DNA of 64,000 nt from Ailanthus altissimus (GCA_946807835.1 OX327684.1:20112501-20176500); one strand, 5' to 3'; shown: positions 10,040 through 22,363, counted from the stretch's first letter. The notes: generated by a model not told the origin, from the letters alone. Numbers and translations: made by a program.

Positions 10040-12128
10040 TATGTATAAAACTCATGGGATGCCTGCCTATTTTATCAGAAGTTTTGGCCAAGGGTAGGTT
10101 CTATGGTGACTCAGGCCTGTTTCCAGGTTCTGAATGGAGAAGCATCTCCAGCGTCTCTTAATAGTACGATGAGTACTTTTCTACCTAAAATTGACCAACC
10201 TTAGTATGTAAGTGACTATCAGTCGATTAATCTATGTAATTTTTCTTATAAAATTATTTCTAAAGTTCTGACTAATAGGTTGAAGAAAGTTTTACATTCT
10301 TAGTAAGTGACTACTAGTGACAGTCTGCTTTTATTCTTTGATAATGCAATGGTGAGCTTTGAATGCATGCATGTTCTAAAAAAAGAAGAAGACTGATTCT
10401 TCGGGGTGGTTTGCTCTAAAATTGGATATGGCAATAGGTTTGTGATAGAGTGGAGTGGGGGAAACCTTCATGCCATGATGGTTTAGCTAGGTTTTCTCGA
10501 AAATTTTATTGGTCGAATAATGGAGTGTATTTCTTCGGTTTCTTATTCTTTCCTTATCAATGGGAAACCTTTGGGAAAATTAGTTCCATCTAGGGGTTTA
10601 AGATAAGGGCAACCTTTGTCTCCGCATCTCTTCATTATTTGTGCAAAAGGCTTGGCTGTTTGATTCGGGATGCTGAAGAAAAGAAATTAATTCAGGGTAT
10701 TCGGTGCGGTAAGGGTGGCCCGGTTGTTTCTCATTTGTTTTATGCAGACGACAATATTCTTTTCCTAAAGGCGAGGCAATCGATGTGTGTTAAGGCTTAC
10801 AAGATTCTTTAAGTTCAGAAGATTCTTGATATGTATTCTTAGGCTTCAGACAACTAGTAAATTATCACAAGTCTGCTATGTGTTTCTGCAAGGGCTTGTC
10901 AAGTACTCTGCTTAACACATTAGGAAGAATTTTGGGTGTACAGCAGATGGATTCGTGTGGTAAGTATCTCGGTCTTCTCAGTATAGTGGGAAAGAAAAAG
11001 GTGGATGTGTTTAACTCCATTAAGAAGTGTATTTGGAAGAAATCGCAGGGATTGGAAAGGAAGCTTTTTTCAGCATAGGGAAGAGAGGTGATGCTTAAAG
11101 CAATTGTCCAGGCAATCTCAACATATGTTATGAGTATTTTTCGTCTCCCTAGTTCCTTAATCCAGGAGATCCATCGAATGTGTACGAGGTTCTGGTGGGG
11201 TGGTGATGAGGATTCCTAGAAGATTTATTGGTGTAAGTGGAAGACTCTCTATTGCCCCAAGTCTTCAGGTGGCGTGGGTTTTAAAGATTTGGAATTGTTT
11301 AATAAGGCTTTACTTGCAAAGCAATGTTGGCAGTTGCAGAATAATCCAACATTGCTATTTACTCGTGTTCTTCGTGGTGATACTTCCCGCGATCAACATT
11401 GTTGCAAGCTCCCATTCCAAATTTGGCTTCCTATATATGGTGTAGTATCATGCGGGGAAGGGATTGGTTGGCTCAGGGTACTTGCTGGTGGGTAGGGAAT
11501 GGTGAAAATATTTTGGTGAGACAAGATCGCTGGATTCCGAGATCGTGGACTTTTAAGACGGAGTCTAATATGCCATGTGACCTGAATACTACGGTGTCTC
11601 GTTTAAAACTTCCTTCAGGACAATGGAATTTCGACTTAATCCGGACCTGGTTTGAACAAGAGGAAGCGAATCTAATTCTTGGGTTGCCTACTTTGAATAA
11701 TTTATTAGATGATCAACTTATGCGGCATTTTGATAGCAGGGGCTCCTATTCTATTCACAGTGGGTATTGGGAGGCTTCACAAAGTTGAGATGATCCTATT
11801 GGTTCATGTTCATCTAATCTGCGAAGTTGGTAGAAGTTCCTCTGGAGTTTAAGTCTACCAAATAAAGTTAAAAGTTTTTATTTGCAAGGCTTGGCATGGC
11901 GGCCGCCAACTATGGCAATATTGAAGTTTCGAAAAATCCCTGTAGAGTCAATTTGTTGGTACTGCAAGGCTGAAGCAAAATCTGTGTTCCATGATCCTTG
12001 GGTTTGTAACAAACTGAAGGTTATTCGGAAGTCCATTGCTTAATGGAATAACCTGTCTAAGGGTCGCCATATGGATTTTAAGGAGTTTATTATGCTGTGC
12101 AAAGAATCAATACTATTGAATGAGTTTA
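10040..12128 (+). pseudogene. LINE1: L1-type reverse transcriptase and zf-RVT, 5' truncated
   Basis: Ordered fragments of a plant L1-type LINE ORF2: GMPAYFIRSFG, the NFSYKIISKVLTNRLKK block (about 10240), FALKLDMA, a QGDPLSPHLF-like stretch, the RT active-site motif as FYADDNILFLKA (10738-10773), KYLGLLSIVGKKK (about 10960), GGVGFKDLELFNKALLAKQC (about 11268-11325), IWLP and GNGENILVRQDRWIP (about 11500-11540), and a zf-RVT region with LPNKVKSF and CWYCKAEAKSVFHD (about 11855-11998). Frames change and stops are frequent. The endonuclease and first ORF are absent, typical of 5' truncation. The remainder (RNase H) lies at 20220-20916 beyond two insertions; 14752-14766 is a sliver of the same LINE. 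Confidence 0.88.
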
Positions 12129-14746
12129 TATCACGTCTTAAATTTAAAAGATTTGAAATATGATATAATTTATATTTATTTAATAGTGTACACTCATAAT
12201 TAATATTGTATAAAATTTTAAATTTAAATTTAATATAAGAATCTTTATCAAATTGCTAATAAGTTCAATACAAAGATCCATCTATGACCATACTCGATGA
12301 AATATAAATAAGATACAATCACACCTAATAAAATAATACATAAATATTTATTTAATAGGGACAAATCAAATATTTTAAATCACGTGTCTACAAATGAAAT
12401 ACTCAACAACCTAACAACTTAAGGAATCTAAGGGACAACAAAAGCCTTACCAAATATGCTAAGTATACATGTACCTTATTTACTTGAAATCACCATAAAT
12501 TATAATGAGTATAAAATTCAATAAACATACTAATTTTTCATATATCAAAATATAAATACATATATATATACACAATGTATATGTATAATATACCGTGATA
12601 AATCAAAATCATAATCTTATCAAATCACATATCAAGTAAGCGCTTACACATTCTTTCAAAACATATAATAGGAATACCATCACTCAACTACTATTTAGTA
12701 AGACTTCCATATCACATATCACATATCACATAATAAGCCAAATGTCATTCGTCGATGACATACTGTATGAGAGGAATAGTATAAGTGAGGGTTAAATTAC
12801 ACATATATAATGCTTATACTCAAAGGTAAGAGCAAAACCCTCACCCTGATCATCGGTGAGTCCTCTCACATGCACCAATACGCCACCACACGAATGTGAT
12901 GACTCACTATTCCTTTAGGTACCAATAGGATCCTCCCTACATATGGAACATATAATATATATTAATCTCGAAGGAAAGGCCACATATAAAAGCTTCACAA
13001 ATCACATAAGGTGCCTACTAAGTAAATAGTGAGTTTAAGCATCCTTAAAACACAAAACGTATCTCATGGACATTTTTCATTTCAAAAGCTTTCTTTGTTA
13101 AACACATTTTATTTTGAAAGCTCACTTTCATAAACACAGGTATGTCCATGCTCAATGTCAATGCTCACATTCATAAACATATGTCTTTCACATTTCATAT
13201 CAAATATGCTTTGACATAACATAAACATATTTTTAAGCACATTTTCCAAATCATACATAAACAATTACTATGTTTATTGTGATTTCAGTAAAAGTTTAGT
13301 ATACTTACCTCTTAACACTTTCGGATAGAAGGCTTAATTCTCCTTAACCTATCAATGAAAATTAATCATTTCATAAACCTCAACATTCACACAAAACACT
13401 TTAAATAGCTTGCAAAATTACACATATTGCACTCATCACATCGAATTGGTCTAATTACTTGATTTCTCAAAACCTGTCATTCTGACCACTTACACTTAAC
13501 AAATTTTTTTTATACATCAAATGATGTCCAATTGCTCCAAAATCAGATATATCTTTCTTAACTCATATATCCTCCTTATTTATGAATATTATATCATAAT
13601 TCCTATACAATCTATTTCATAAACACCATCAAATTCAAACTATTATCCTAGCGGGATCAAGATATTTACTAAACAACATTCAGTCTCCCAATTTTATAAA
13701 ATCATATACTAACTCAAAAATTATAAAATTATCACAGAATTACTCTTAATACACATCTCTATTAATGATAAATATTTTATTTCAAAATCTCTGCCAAAAG
13801 TATTTTAGAACCATTTTATTCTATAGCTTTAAAAATCTGTTAATCAAATACTACAATAAGCTGATACACTTTAAAAAATCATAACAATTTAACCACATTG
13901 ATCTAAATTTTAAATTCTAAGTATATCATATTAGACATATAAATTTATCATATTCCATAAAATTGTAATTTTTGAAGATCATTAGCAGATCAAAAATCAT
14001 TTCTCACTATAGCATATTGTTAACACAAAATTTTCAGAATTTCAGGGTCATTTTTGTAAATTCATTAAAAATTTGATTTCTGAAATTTTTAATCGATTCA
14101 AAGTCTCAAATGATTTTAGAAATGTCTAGTTTCATATTTTCAAAATCAAAAACTAGAACCAAAGTACAAGAATTTATAAAATTCTCAGATCAAGAGACTA
14201 TCAAGTAGAATTTGTGCAAATTCATCATGATTTATCAAGTTATCTACATAATCATCATCAATTCTTAATATTTCTTACAAAATCCACATCAAGTCCTCAA
14301 TTGTACATATTTTTAAAAATCAAAACTTAAAGAAATTAACTTAATTAACACCAATAAATTGAGAAATAGTTATGATATACTTTTTAAAACTCAAAATTCT
14401 AATTTCTTCTTCTTCTCCTTTTCTCCCCTCTATTTCTCTCTCTAAAGGGGTGACTCGACCCAAAAATGAGTAAATTAGGGTTTAAAATGTGTATTTTTAT
14501 ACTAAGAAGTTAATTTTTAGTATTTATAAATTAACCCCCAAAAATTTTAAAGTATTACAATTTGGTCTTTAAAATAAATCTAAAGTCTTACAAATAAACT
14601 CAATACTAATAGTATGTCCTTAATTTATACAAACAATACTAATAACAATACATAAATTAAGTATTATCAACATACAAATAAAATATGAATATTATACATA
14701 TATATAAATATTTATTCTTTTTGGTGTTGGATAAGTGGTTACTACA
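12129..14746 (+). mobile_element. solo LTR, 2618 bp, Tekay/Del-like gypsy type
   Basis: The stretch begins TATCACGTC (an expected TGTCACG with one G-to-A change) and ends GGTTACTACA. The 5-bp target duplication GTTTA flanks it at 12124-12128 and 14747-14751. No gag or pol motif is present. The ends, with TGTCAC...TACTACA style, and the length fit the long LTRs of chromoviral Tekay/Del elements, and the 26007-28781 LTR is of similar size with similar ends. Removing it restores the LINE1 reading frame up to the next insertion. The family call is inference; the insertion boundaries are directly seen. Confidence 0.78.
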
Positions 14747-14766
14747 GTTTATGCTTCTAGTGATTG

Positions 14767-15452
14767 TGTGAGAATATTGATTAAAAATTATCGAGATATG
14801 ATTTGGTGAACAAGCCAAGTGTGTAGGGTGTGCAAGGATTGAAGACGGATGAGAAAAGAGGCAATTAATGAGGAAAAGAGTGCCAGGCGCTAGCGCCGCA
14901 GAGACTAGGAGTGGGCGCTGTGGCTCCTAAACTAGAATGTGAGCGCCGCGGCGTCAGGTGATCAGCGCCACGGCTCCTAGGCGGGTGTACTAGCATCGCG
15001 GCGCTGGGCACGGGAATTTGTTTCCCATTTTAAGACTTTCTTATTTGTCTCCTACTTGCTTCAGGACTCTCTAATACAACTCCCACACATTTAGAGTAAA
15101 CCTAGGATGTCCTAAAGCCTATATAAAGGCTCTCTATTGGCTTGTAAATACATCCTTGTGATAACCCAAGAAATCTTAGTGATTAAACCTTTTTTATGAT
15201 TCTTAGTGAGAAAAAATCCTTAGATTATAAGAGAGAGTTTTTCTTAGTGATCTTTCTTGTAAAAGGCATACTTTGTGAGTGTCTTGTGATTCAATAATAA
15301 GAGTGAGTGATCTTGATCTGCCGTGAACGTAGGCCAGTTATCGAACCACATAATTTCTGGGTGTTCTCCTTTTTTCCTTTTTTTTTCTTAATTGCTTATT
15401 TTACATTATTTGCTTGGGTGATATTGCTTGTTTGTGGGCTTCTGCTTCAACA
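14767..15452 (+). repeat. 5' LTR of the copia element
   Basis: Starts TGTGAGAATATTG, ends GCTTCAACA. It contains a CCTATATAAAGGC promoter-like box (about 15118-15130) and a GC-rich GCGCCGCGGCG cluster (about 14884-15008). Confidence 0.93.
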
Positions 15453-15455
15453 AAC

Positions 15456-15467
15456 TGGTATCAGAGC
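15456..15467 (+). other. primer-binding site (initiator tRNA-Met type)
   Basis: TGGTATCAGAGC, three bases after the 5' LTR, complementary to the 3' end of plant initiator methionine tRNA, as in most plant copia elements. Confidence 0.93.
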
Positions 15468-15483
15468 TCGGTTCTAAGCAGAC

Positions 15484-16225
15484 ATGACTACACTCAAGTA
15501 TGAGGTATAGATATTCAATGGTATAAATGACTTCAATCTGTGAAAGATAAAGATAAATGCATTGTTAGTAAGCCAAAGGTTAGGCTCGACATTAAAGGAA
15601 ACTGCAGCTCCATCTAGTGATGAAGAGAAGACGTCAGAGTCATCTAAAGCTAAAGCAGAAAGAAGGGACATTCAAGAAAGAGCTCATAGCATAATCGTTA
15701 TATCATTGAGCGATGAAGTACTAAGGGAAGTAGCAGGTGAGACGATGGCGACAGGTCTTTGAAAAAAGTTTGACTATCTTTATATGTGAAAATCGTTGGC
15801 CAACAGATTGTATATAAATAAGAAGCTGTATCAGCTGTCCATGTTAGAGGGGACGCCGATGAAAGATCATATAAACGCCTTTAATAAGATCATCTTGATC
15901 TTAAGTCTATCATTATCAAGATAGAAGATGAAGTTAGAGCAATTATCCTTCTGAGTTCATTCCCTAAGAGTTATGAGAGCTTTGTTGATACGCTACTCTA
16001 TGGCAGAGAAAGTTTAATGATGAGTGATATGAAGTCATCATTAAACTTAAAGTTATTAGAAAAACAGATCGAAGGCAATGAAAAAAGTTTAAATGTAAGA
16101 AGAAGACTCTCATATAGAGATGGAAGAAAAAATGGCTTAAGATCGAAGTCTAAGACTTCTAAGAAGTGCTACTGCTGCAAGAAAGATGAGCACTTTATAA
16201 AGGACTGTCTTGAGAAGAGAGCATA
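15484..16225 (+). pseudogene. copia gag with zinc knuckle
   Basis: The start ATG at 15484 lies 16 bases after the primer-binding site. The N-terminus (TTLKYEV, then a stop, then IFNGINDFNL) is the usual copia gag opening. A middle part carries MKDHINAFNKI-like sequence. The C-terminus has a CX2CX4HX4C knuckle, CYCCKKDEHFIKDC (16167-16208), that would bind the element RNA. At least one frameshift lies between about 15760 and 16017 and several stops break the frame, so no full-length capsid protein can be made. Confidence 0.88.
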
Positions 16226-16299
16226 AGATAAGAAGAAAGAGGATGTTGCGCTTGCTTATAATGATAGCTATGACAGCGCAGAGACAGACACTCGTCGCT

Positions 16300-16890
16300 A
16301 CTGATGGTAAGAACATTAAACAATGGGTTCTTGATTCTGGTTGTACTTTTCACATGTGCCCGCATAAGTCTTGGTTTATAAATTTTTAGCCCATTAGTGG
16401 TGGTAAGATGTTAATGGGTAATGATGTTGTATGTTAGATAATGGAAATTGGTAGTGTTAAACTTAGGCTGCATGATATGCGAGTGAGAGAGTTGACAGAT
16501 GTTAGGTATGTTCCTGACCTTAAGAGGAACTTGATCTCACTAATGACTTTAAACCAGAATAAGTGTTCCATCAGGATCGACGGAGGGGTTTTGAGAGTGT
16601 TGAAGGGTTCTATGGTCGTAATAAGAGGAGAGAAGCACAAAGATATTTATGTGCTTAAGGGTGAAGTCAAGAATGGTTCTGTATTATTCTCTGTAGATGA
16701 TGAGAGTATGTAAACTAAGTTATGGCATCTTAGACTGGCACACATAGGCGAGAGAAACCTGAAGGAGTTATTTAGTCAAAAGGCGTTTGGTGAGGATAAG
16801 TTCCAGCCCTTAGAGTTTTGTGAGCATTGTGTGCTTGGGAAAGCACATAGGGTGAGGTTTAGTACCGGCGAGTACAAGACTAAGGGGACT
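16300..16890 (+). pseudogene. copia protease and pre-integrase region
   Basis: The aspartic protease active site is WVLDSGCTFHMC (about 16325-16360). It is followed by the usual linker with VRYVPDLKRNLISL-like sequence (16441-16713) and by the GAG_pre-integrase zinc-binding segment LWHLRLAHIGERNL...CEHCVLGKAHRVRF (about 16720-16860). The protease would cleave the gag-pol polyprotein. Stops near 16388, 16437 and 16711 break the frame. Confidence 0.87.
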
Positions 16891-16892
16891 CT

Positions 16893-17390
16893 TAACTACA
16901 TACACTCGGATCTTTGGGGACCAGCTCAAACAGCTACTCGTGGTGGTGCCAAGTATTTTCTTAGTTTAATTGATGACTATTAAAGAAAGTTGTGAGTCTA
17001 TGTGTTGAAGAGTAAGAATCAAATGTTTGATGTATTTAAGACTTGGAAGACTCTTGTTGAGAATCAGATTGGTAAAAGGGTGAAGAGGTTGAAAGCTGAC
17101 AATGGCCTTGAATTATGCAATAGAGAGTTTAATGGATTTTGTGCCAATCATGGGATTGCAAGGTATAGAATGGTGAGATCAACACCACAACAGAATGACG
17201 TAGCTGAGAGAATGAATAAGACCCTACTTGAAAGGGTTAGATGCATGCTTACCAATGCAAAGATGTCCAAGGCATTTTGGGGAGAGGCTGTAGTGACGCC
17301 AACTTATTTTATTAATAGAAGTCCTTCTTCGATAATTGACTTCAAGACATCAGAAGAGAAATAGTTTGGCAATCCTCCTAAGTATGACTA
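16893..17390 (+). pseudogene. copia integrase core
   Basis: The three catalytic acidic residues are visible: HSDLWGP (about 16905), KADNG (about 17092-17106) and NDVAERMNKTLLERVR (about 17196-17240). ARYRMVRSTPQQ and AFWGEAV are also typical. A stop at 16981 and another at 17362 interrupt it. Integrase inserts the cDNA into the genome; this copy is dead. Confidence 0.92.
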
Positions 17391-17789
17391 CTTCAGAGTA
17401 CTTAGTTGCCTTATTTTTGTATATGTTAAGGAGGGGAAGTTGGAACCTAGAGCTATCAAAGATGTATTTATAAGATATCCTGAAGGAGTGAAAGGATACA
17501 ATGTGTGGTGTAAAGACTTGACACCACCAAGGAGTATAATAAGTCATGACATGACATTCGATAAGACGACGATGCTGAAAACCTCCCAAGAAGATGAGAA
17601 AAAAGAATTTGTGCCTAAGGAAGACTCAGCACTTGAGTCAATAGAAGTTGAAGTAGAACCTAAGAGTAGATCTGATATACCCCCAGATCAGAACTTCAAT
17701 GAGGAGATCCTTAAAGATAAATCAAGAAAATCGACGAGTTCCTCTAAGACCACCCAAAGAAAGACTAGGACTCATGAGATGGAACTTGA

Positions 17790-18880
17790 AGAGTACCAGC
17801 TAGCCAGAGACAGGCTAAGGAGAACAATTAACCTACTAGTCAGGTATGCACAAGCAGATTTAGTTACTCATGCGTTTGACTCTGCTTACATTTTTGAGTA
17901 TGATGATCCTAAGACATATAGTGAGGTTATGAAGAGTGAAAACAAAAAAGAATAGTAGCAGACCATGGAAGAAGAGATTAGTTCTCTTAGGAAATACAAT
18001 ACTTAAAAGTTGGTGGAGAAACCTCAAAAGAAATTAGTTTGGTATAAATGGGTGTATAAGGTGAAGGAGGGGATACCGGAGATAGAGCCTACGAGATTCA
18101 AGGCTAGGTTAGTCGCACAAGGTTTTACTTAGAGAGAAGGAGTTGATTTTTATGAGATATTATCTCAAATCGTCAAGAACACATCTATTAGGGTTTTATT
18201 ATACATGTGTGCAAATCTTGATTTACAACTAGAGCAAATGGATGTAAAGATAGCTTTTCTGCATGGAGAGCTTGAAGAGACGATATACATTGCACAGCCG
18301 CAAGGGTTCGAGGAGTCCAGGAAAGAAGATCATACTTATTTGCTAAAGAAGTCATTTTATGGGTTAAAATAATTACTTAGACAGTGGTATAAGAGATTTG
18401 ATGAGTTTATGATGGCTTGTGGCTTTAGTAGAAGCAAGTATGATGGATGCGTGTACTTCGAGAACATAAGTTGTAGGATGATTATTTGCTTCTATACATC
18501 GATGATATGTTGATTGCATGTAAGAACATGGAAGAAATACATAAGCTTAAGAAGCAATTGAGTGACGAGTTTAAGATAAAGGATTTTGGAGCAGCAAAGA
18601 GAATTTTAGGTATGGATATTGTGAGGGAAACAAGAGATGTTATCTTCTTATCCCAACAGCGATATATACTCAAAATTCTAGAAAATTTTAGTATGTCCAA
18701 CGTAAAGGTTGTGTCTACTCCTTTAGCCATAGATTTCAGATTTTTAGCAGCACAGTTGCCGATATCCGAAGAGGAGAAACTACAGTTGAGTAAAGTACTG
18801 TATGCTAGCGTTGTGGGGAGCATAATGTATACAATGGTTTGTACAAGACTAAAAATAGCATAGGCTGTGAGTGTGGTGAG
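17790..18880 (+). pseudogene. copia reverse transcriptase
   Basis: Motifs in order: WYKWVYKVKEG (about 18039), FKARLVAQGFT (about 18098-18130), LEQMDVKIAFLHGELEETIY (about 18229-18290), FYGLK (about 18356), the active site LLYIDDMLIACKN (about 18488-18526, canonical YVDDM), then KRILGMDIVRE (about 18598). Several stops and at least one frameshift (about 18478) break the enzyme. It copied element RNA into cDNA in the ancestral element. Confidence 0.92.
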
Positions 18881-19019
18881 TAAATACATGGCAAATTCGG
18901 GTAAAGATCACTGGCTTGTAGTGAAGTGAATTTTGAGATATGTCAAGGGGACGGCAAATCACGGGTTGATGTATAAGAGGGATAGGACAGTAGTGAAATG
19001 ATAAGATGATACATAGACT

Positions 19020-19453
19020 TAGATTATACAAGTGATCTAGAGAAAAAAAGATCGTTGACGGGCTACGTATTCACAGTGTTTGGGTGTAGTGTATGTTGGA
19101 GATCAGTTCTAACATATGTGGTTGCACTATCTACCACAGAGATAGAGTACGTAGCTGTTGGTGAAGCTATTAAGGAGGCCATGTGGTTAAAAGGCATATA
19201 TGCGAAGGTATTGGTTAGTGAGGATGTGAACACCAGTATATGTTATGATAGTCAGAGTGCCATACACATAAGCAAGCATCAAATGTTTCATGATAGGTCA
19301 AAACACATTAATGTGAGGCTCCATTACATTCGAGAGATTGTTCAAAGTGGTGAAGTTAGTCTAACAAAGATAGCGTCGTCTAAAAATCCTACTGATATGT
19401 TGACTAAGCCACTGCATTCGGTGAAGTTCATCTTATACAAGGACTTAATTTGA
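19020..19453 (+). pseudogene. copia RNase H
   Basis: Open stretch with RSLTGYVFTVFGCSVCWRS, ALSTTEIEYVAVGEAIKEAM, CYDSQSAIHISKHQMFHDR, SKHINVRLHYIREIVQSGEV and NPTDMLTKPL, the standard C-terminal domain of copia pol. In this part the frame is intact for 132 codons. It ends just upstream of the polypurine tract. Confidence 0.93.
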
Positions 19454-19525
19454 GTCACTGCTTTGTGAGGGTGACTGAAGATACGAAAATGAGAGATCGA
19501 GTTGCTTTGTGGATGATTTTGAATC

Positions 19526-19537
19526 AAGGAGGAGATT
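19526..19537 (+). other. polypurine tract of the copia element
   Basis: AAGGAGGAGATT directly before the TGTGAG start of the 3' LTR; it primes plus-strand synthesis in LTR elements. Confidence 0.85.
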
Positions 19538-20214
19538 TGTGAGAATATTGATTAAAAACCATCGGGATATGATTTGGAGAACAAGCCAAGTACGTAGGGT
19601 GCGCAAGGATCAAGACGGATGCGAAAGGAGATGAAAAACGAGAAAATGAGTATCAGGTGCCTGTGTCGCAACGACCAAGAGTGGGCGTTGCGGCGCCCAA
19701 ACCAGAACGTGAGCACCACGGCTCCCAGGCGGGCGCACCAACGCTGTCGCAATGGGCATTGAGTGCGGGAATTTGTTTCCCATTTTGAGACTTTCTTATT
19801 TGTCTTCCACTTGTTTCAAGACTCTCTAATACGACTTTAACACTTTTAGGGTAAACTTAAGACGTCTTAAATCCTATATAAAGGCTCTCTATTGGCTTAT
19901 AAACACATCTTTATGATAACCCAAGAAATTTTAGTGATTAAATCTTCTTTGTGATTCTTAGTAAGAGAAAATTCCTAAACTATAAGAGAGAGTTTTTCTT
20001 AGTTATTTTTCTTATAAAAGACATACTTTGTGAGTGTTTTGTGATTCAATAATAAGAATGAGTAATTTTAATCCACCGTAAACGTAGGCAAATTGTTGCA
20101 CCACATAATTTTAAAATATTCTTCTTTTACTCTTTCTCTCTTTATTTTTTTAATTATTTGTTCTGCATTATTTATTAGGGTGATATAACTTTTTTGTATG
20201 CTTTTGCTATAACA
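19538..20214 (+). repeat. 3' LTR of the copia element
   Basis: Starts TGTGAGAATATTG, ends GCTATAACA. It aligns along its length with the 5' LTR, with many transition differences. Confidence 0.93.
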
Positions 20215-20219
20215 AATTA

Positions 20220-20916
20220 TTTTGTAGCAGATATGGTATAATAGAAACCGAGCCGTGCATTCCAAAGCTAACATGGCAAATGTCGAAATTTTCGAATGGT
20301 CCTCCAACTATCTTGATGAGTTCCTGGAAGCGAATATGAGACTGCTGGATTCGAATGCTTTGCTTGCTGCCGTTTCTGTGAGCTGAACGCCTCCTCCGGC
20401 AGGGTGAGAAAAATACATACAGATGCAACTTTCCCTAAGGACAGAAGGAGTTGCGGTTTAGGCTGGGTTATTAGAGATTGTTCAGGCGGTGTTTCGGCAG
20501 CTGAAAGTGTGATTATTTCTGGTCAATTTCTGTGGAATTGGAGGAGGCGATGGCGGTTCTGCAGGGGATCAAATGAGCAGTTTCATTGGATATGGTACCT
20601 GCCATAGCGGAAATAGATTCCGCCAAAATTGCTAAGATGATTCAGAGTAAATCTTTGGGCTTTGCTGAGCTCGATCTGGTCCTGGCCGAGATTTATTCTT
20701 TTATTTCTCCTTTATGTAGAAGGATGGTTGTTCATATTAATTGGGGTACTAATCAGGTGGCTTACCACCTAGCAAAATTTGCCTTGTCTGTTTCAATGGA
20801 GCAAGTTTGGCTGGCAGGATTCCTTCCTTCCCTTTTGCATGTAGTTAAAGCAAATATGCCTGCTTCCTGTTCTCAGTTCTAATAAAATCCATCTATTTTC
20901 CTCTATAAAAAAAAAG
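20220..20916 (+). pseudogene. LINE1: displaced RNase H domain and 3' end
   Basis: QIWYNRNRAVHSKANM (20227-20274) is the segment that normally follows zf-RVT in plant L1 elements. The RNase H-like (RVT_3) domain follows in shifted frames: KIHTDATFPKDRRSCGLGWV, then EIDSAKIAKMIQSKSLG, then VVHINWGTNQVAYHLAKFAL and the stop at 20881. A TAATAAAATCC motif and a short A-run (20908-20916) mark the 3' end. It belongs to the fragment at 10040-12128: with the inserts at 12129-14746 and 14767-20214 and their duplications removed, the sequence is continuous and in frame, apart from one TAG where TGG (Trp) is expected. Confidence 0.88.
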
Positions 20917-21410
20917 TATATCGAGAATTTGAAAATATGTGACTTGTCATCTTTATTTTTATTTTTTAAAGGTGTGACTGAACTTTTGTTCACTAGAAAT
21001 ATATATCAATAGAATTAAAATATCCAAGTGTTTGTGTAGTTCAATTTTGTTAGAATTAAGTAACCTTAATTAGTGGTTAAGTGTCCATAGTTTGAGTTAA
21101 AATCACATCGAAGTGCTTCTTGGTCTTTTTTTTCTCTTCTTATTTTATCTGTACTAGCTACAGAGAAAGTACAGTAAAAGAAGAGTAAAGCCTTAATGGC
21201 TACTGAAACTTGCTTAAACTGAGTGGAGAGGTTATTAATCTTTGTTGTCTACTTTTATTGCTGATTGGTGGTGACAGGGGGATCGGTAAGGAATTTTATA
21301 GAGGAGCTATGTATATTGAAAAACTCGGTTAACTGTGCAATTCATTAACTATTTCGTAAGAAGAGAGGGAGGTTCTTGAAATCTGGAGACACTTCAAAGA
21401 AAAAGGAGAA
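20917..21410. other. spacer between two LINEs, nothing recognised
   Basis: AT-rich. Part of it (from about 21250) may be the 5' leader of the next LINE, but I see no motif that fixes a boundary. Confidence 0.4.
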
Positions 21411-21419
21411 AGAATGAGC

Positions 21420-22358
21420 GCTAGGGAAAGTACTTTCAAGCCAAGTTGTAAATAGAGAATCATTTAGGGCTACAATGAAGCAAATCTGAAACCTGTTATG
21501 AACTTGCAGATAAAGATTTTGGGGAGTAATAGGTTTTGTGCCATTTTGGTGCAAAGGAGGATAAAAGAAACGTCATAGCAGCGGAATTATGGCATTTTGA
21601 TAAATTTTTCTGATTGTTTTGACAGAAGGTTCTGGAATAGAAGAGGTCAATAACTTCTCTTTTTAGTTCACATCATTCTGGTCCAAGTACACAACATCTC
21701 AATTATGGGTAAGCATAGAAGCATAGTATGTTTGTTGGGCAGCTCAATAGGGCAAGTGGAAGAAATAGAATTTGATGGTCAAGGTGGTTATATGGGAAAA
21801 TTTGTAAGGGTTAAAGTTAGAATTGCTATTACAAAAACTCCTAGAAGATTTGTTAAAATAGAAGTGAAAGGATTGAATGAAGAGGTCACATTACAAATAC
21901 TCCATGATTTCTACTACCAATGTGAAAGAATAGGATATACCTATAGAGTGTGGGAAGAGTTCAAGTTGAAGCAGCAAAAGAAAAAAGGAAAAGAAGAGGA
22001 ACCTAAATGAATGAAACAAGGGTGAATGAGTTTGTTTATCAGTTACAGATGAGAGCAGAAACTATGAAAGAGAATTTAAGATAAGCTAGGGAGAAGGAAA
22101 GATTATAGAGGGCAAAAGAGACAACAAATTAAACAAAAGCAACTACAAGCACAAAAAAGCAGCACAAGAACTAATAAAAAAAATGGTTGAAAGCAATAAA
22201 GGAAAAGGAATATAAAATCAAATGGTAAAGATGAAAGAAAAAATTGACTCGCCAAATTGGACCGAAACTCAAAGAAGAAAGAAAATATACCCTTAAGAAA
22301 AGAGTCATTGAGATTGGGGGAGATCCTTAAGACCATTAATGAGACATGGGATGAGATG
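21420..22358 (+). pseudogene. LINE2: first ORF (DUF4283/zf-CCHC_4-like)
   Basis: VVNRESFRATMKQI (about 21443-21485) and the FDKFF.IVLTEGSGIEEVN-like stretch (about 21600-21650) match the DUF4283 module of plant LINE first ORFs. The open stretch 21705-22010 carries LLGSSIGQVEEIEFDGQGGY, RVKVRIAITKTPRRFVKIEV and YYQCERIGYTYRVWEE; this is the zf-CCHC_4 segment, with one Cys retained. The protein would coat LINE RNA. A lysine-rich tail follows. Stops and frameshifts are present. The ORF is cut at 22359-22363 by the Athila-like insertion and resumes at 32840. Confidence 0.82.
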
Positions 22359-22363
22359 TTGAT

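Larger units (their letters stand above)
14767..20214 (+). mobile_element. complete but dead Ty1/copia element (Tork-like)
   Basis: Two LTRs (14767-15452 and 19538-20214) bracket a primer-binding site, gag, protease, integrase, RT, RNase H and a polypurine tract in copia order. Flanking 5-mers are GATTG (14762-14766) and AATTA (20215-20219); they differ only by two G-to-A changes, and removing the element with one copy keeps the LINE1 frame. The first 74 bases of the LTRs differ at 8 sites, so the insertion is old. The gag start (KYEV.IFNGINDFNL) suggests the Tork/Tnt1 branch. Numerous stops mean no autonomous function. Confidence 0.93.

Noticed and set aside
12129..14760. Helitron (TC...CTAG) reading of the 2.6-kb insert
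   Set aside because: An A/T insertion with CTAG at 14757-14760 was considered, but the LTR model gives a perfect 5-bp duplication, a TACA end and exact restoration of the LINE1 frame.
15456..15467. Possible tRNA gene at TGGTATCAGAGC sites (also 36824, 41787, 61631)
   Set aside because: Only the short complement of the initiator tRNA 3' end is present, directly after LTRs. No cloverleaf or A/B boxes can be built, so these are primer-binding sites.
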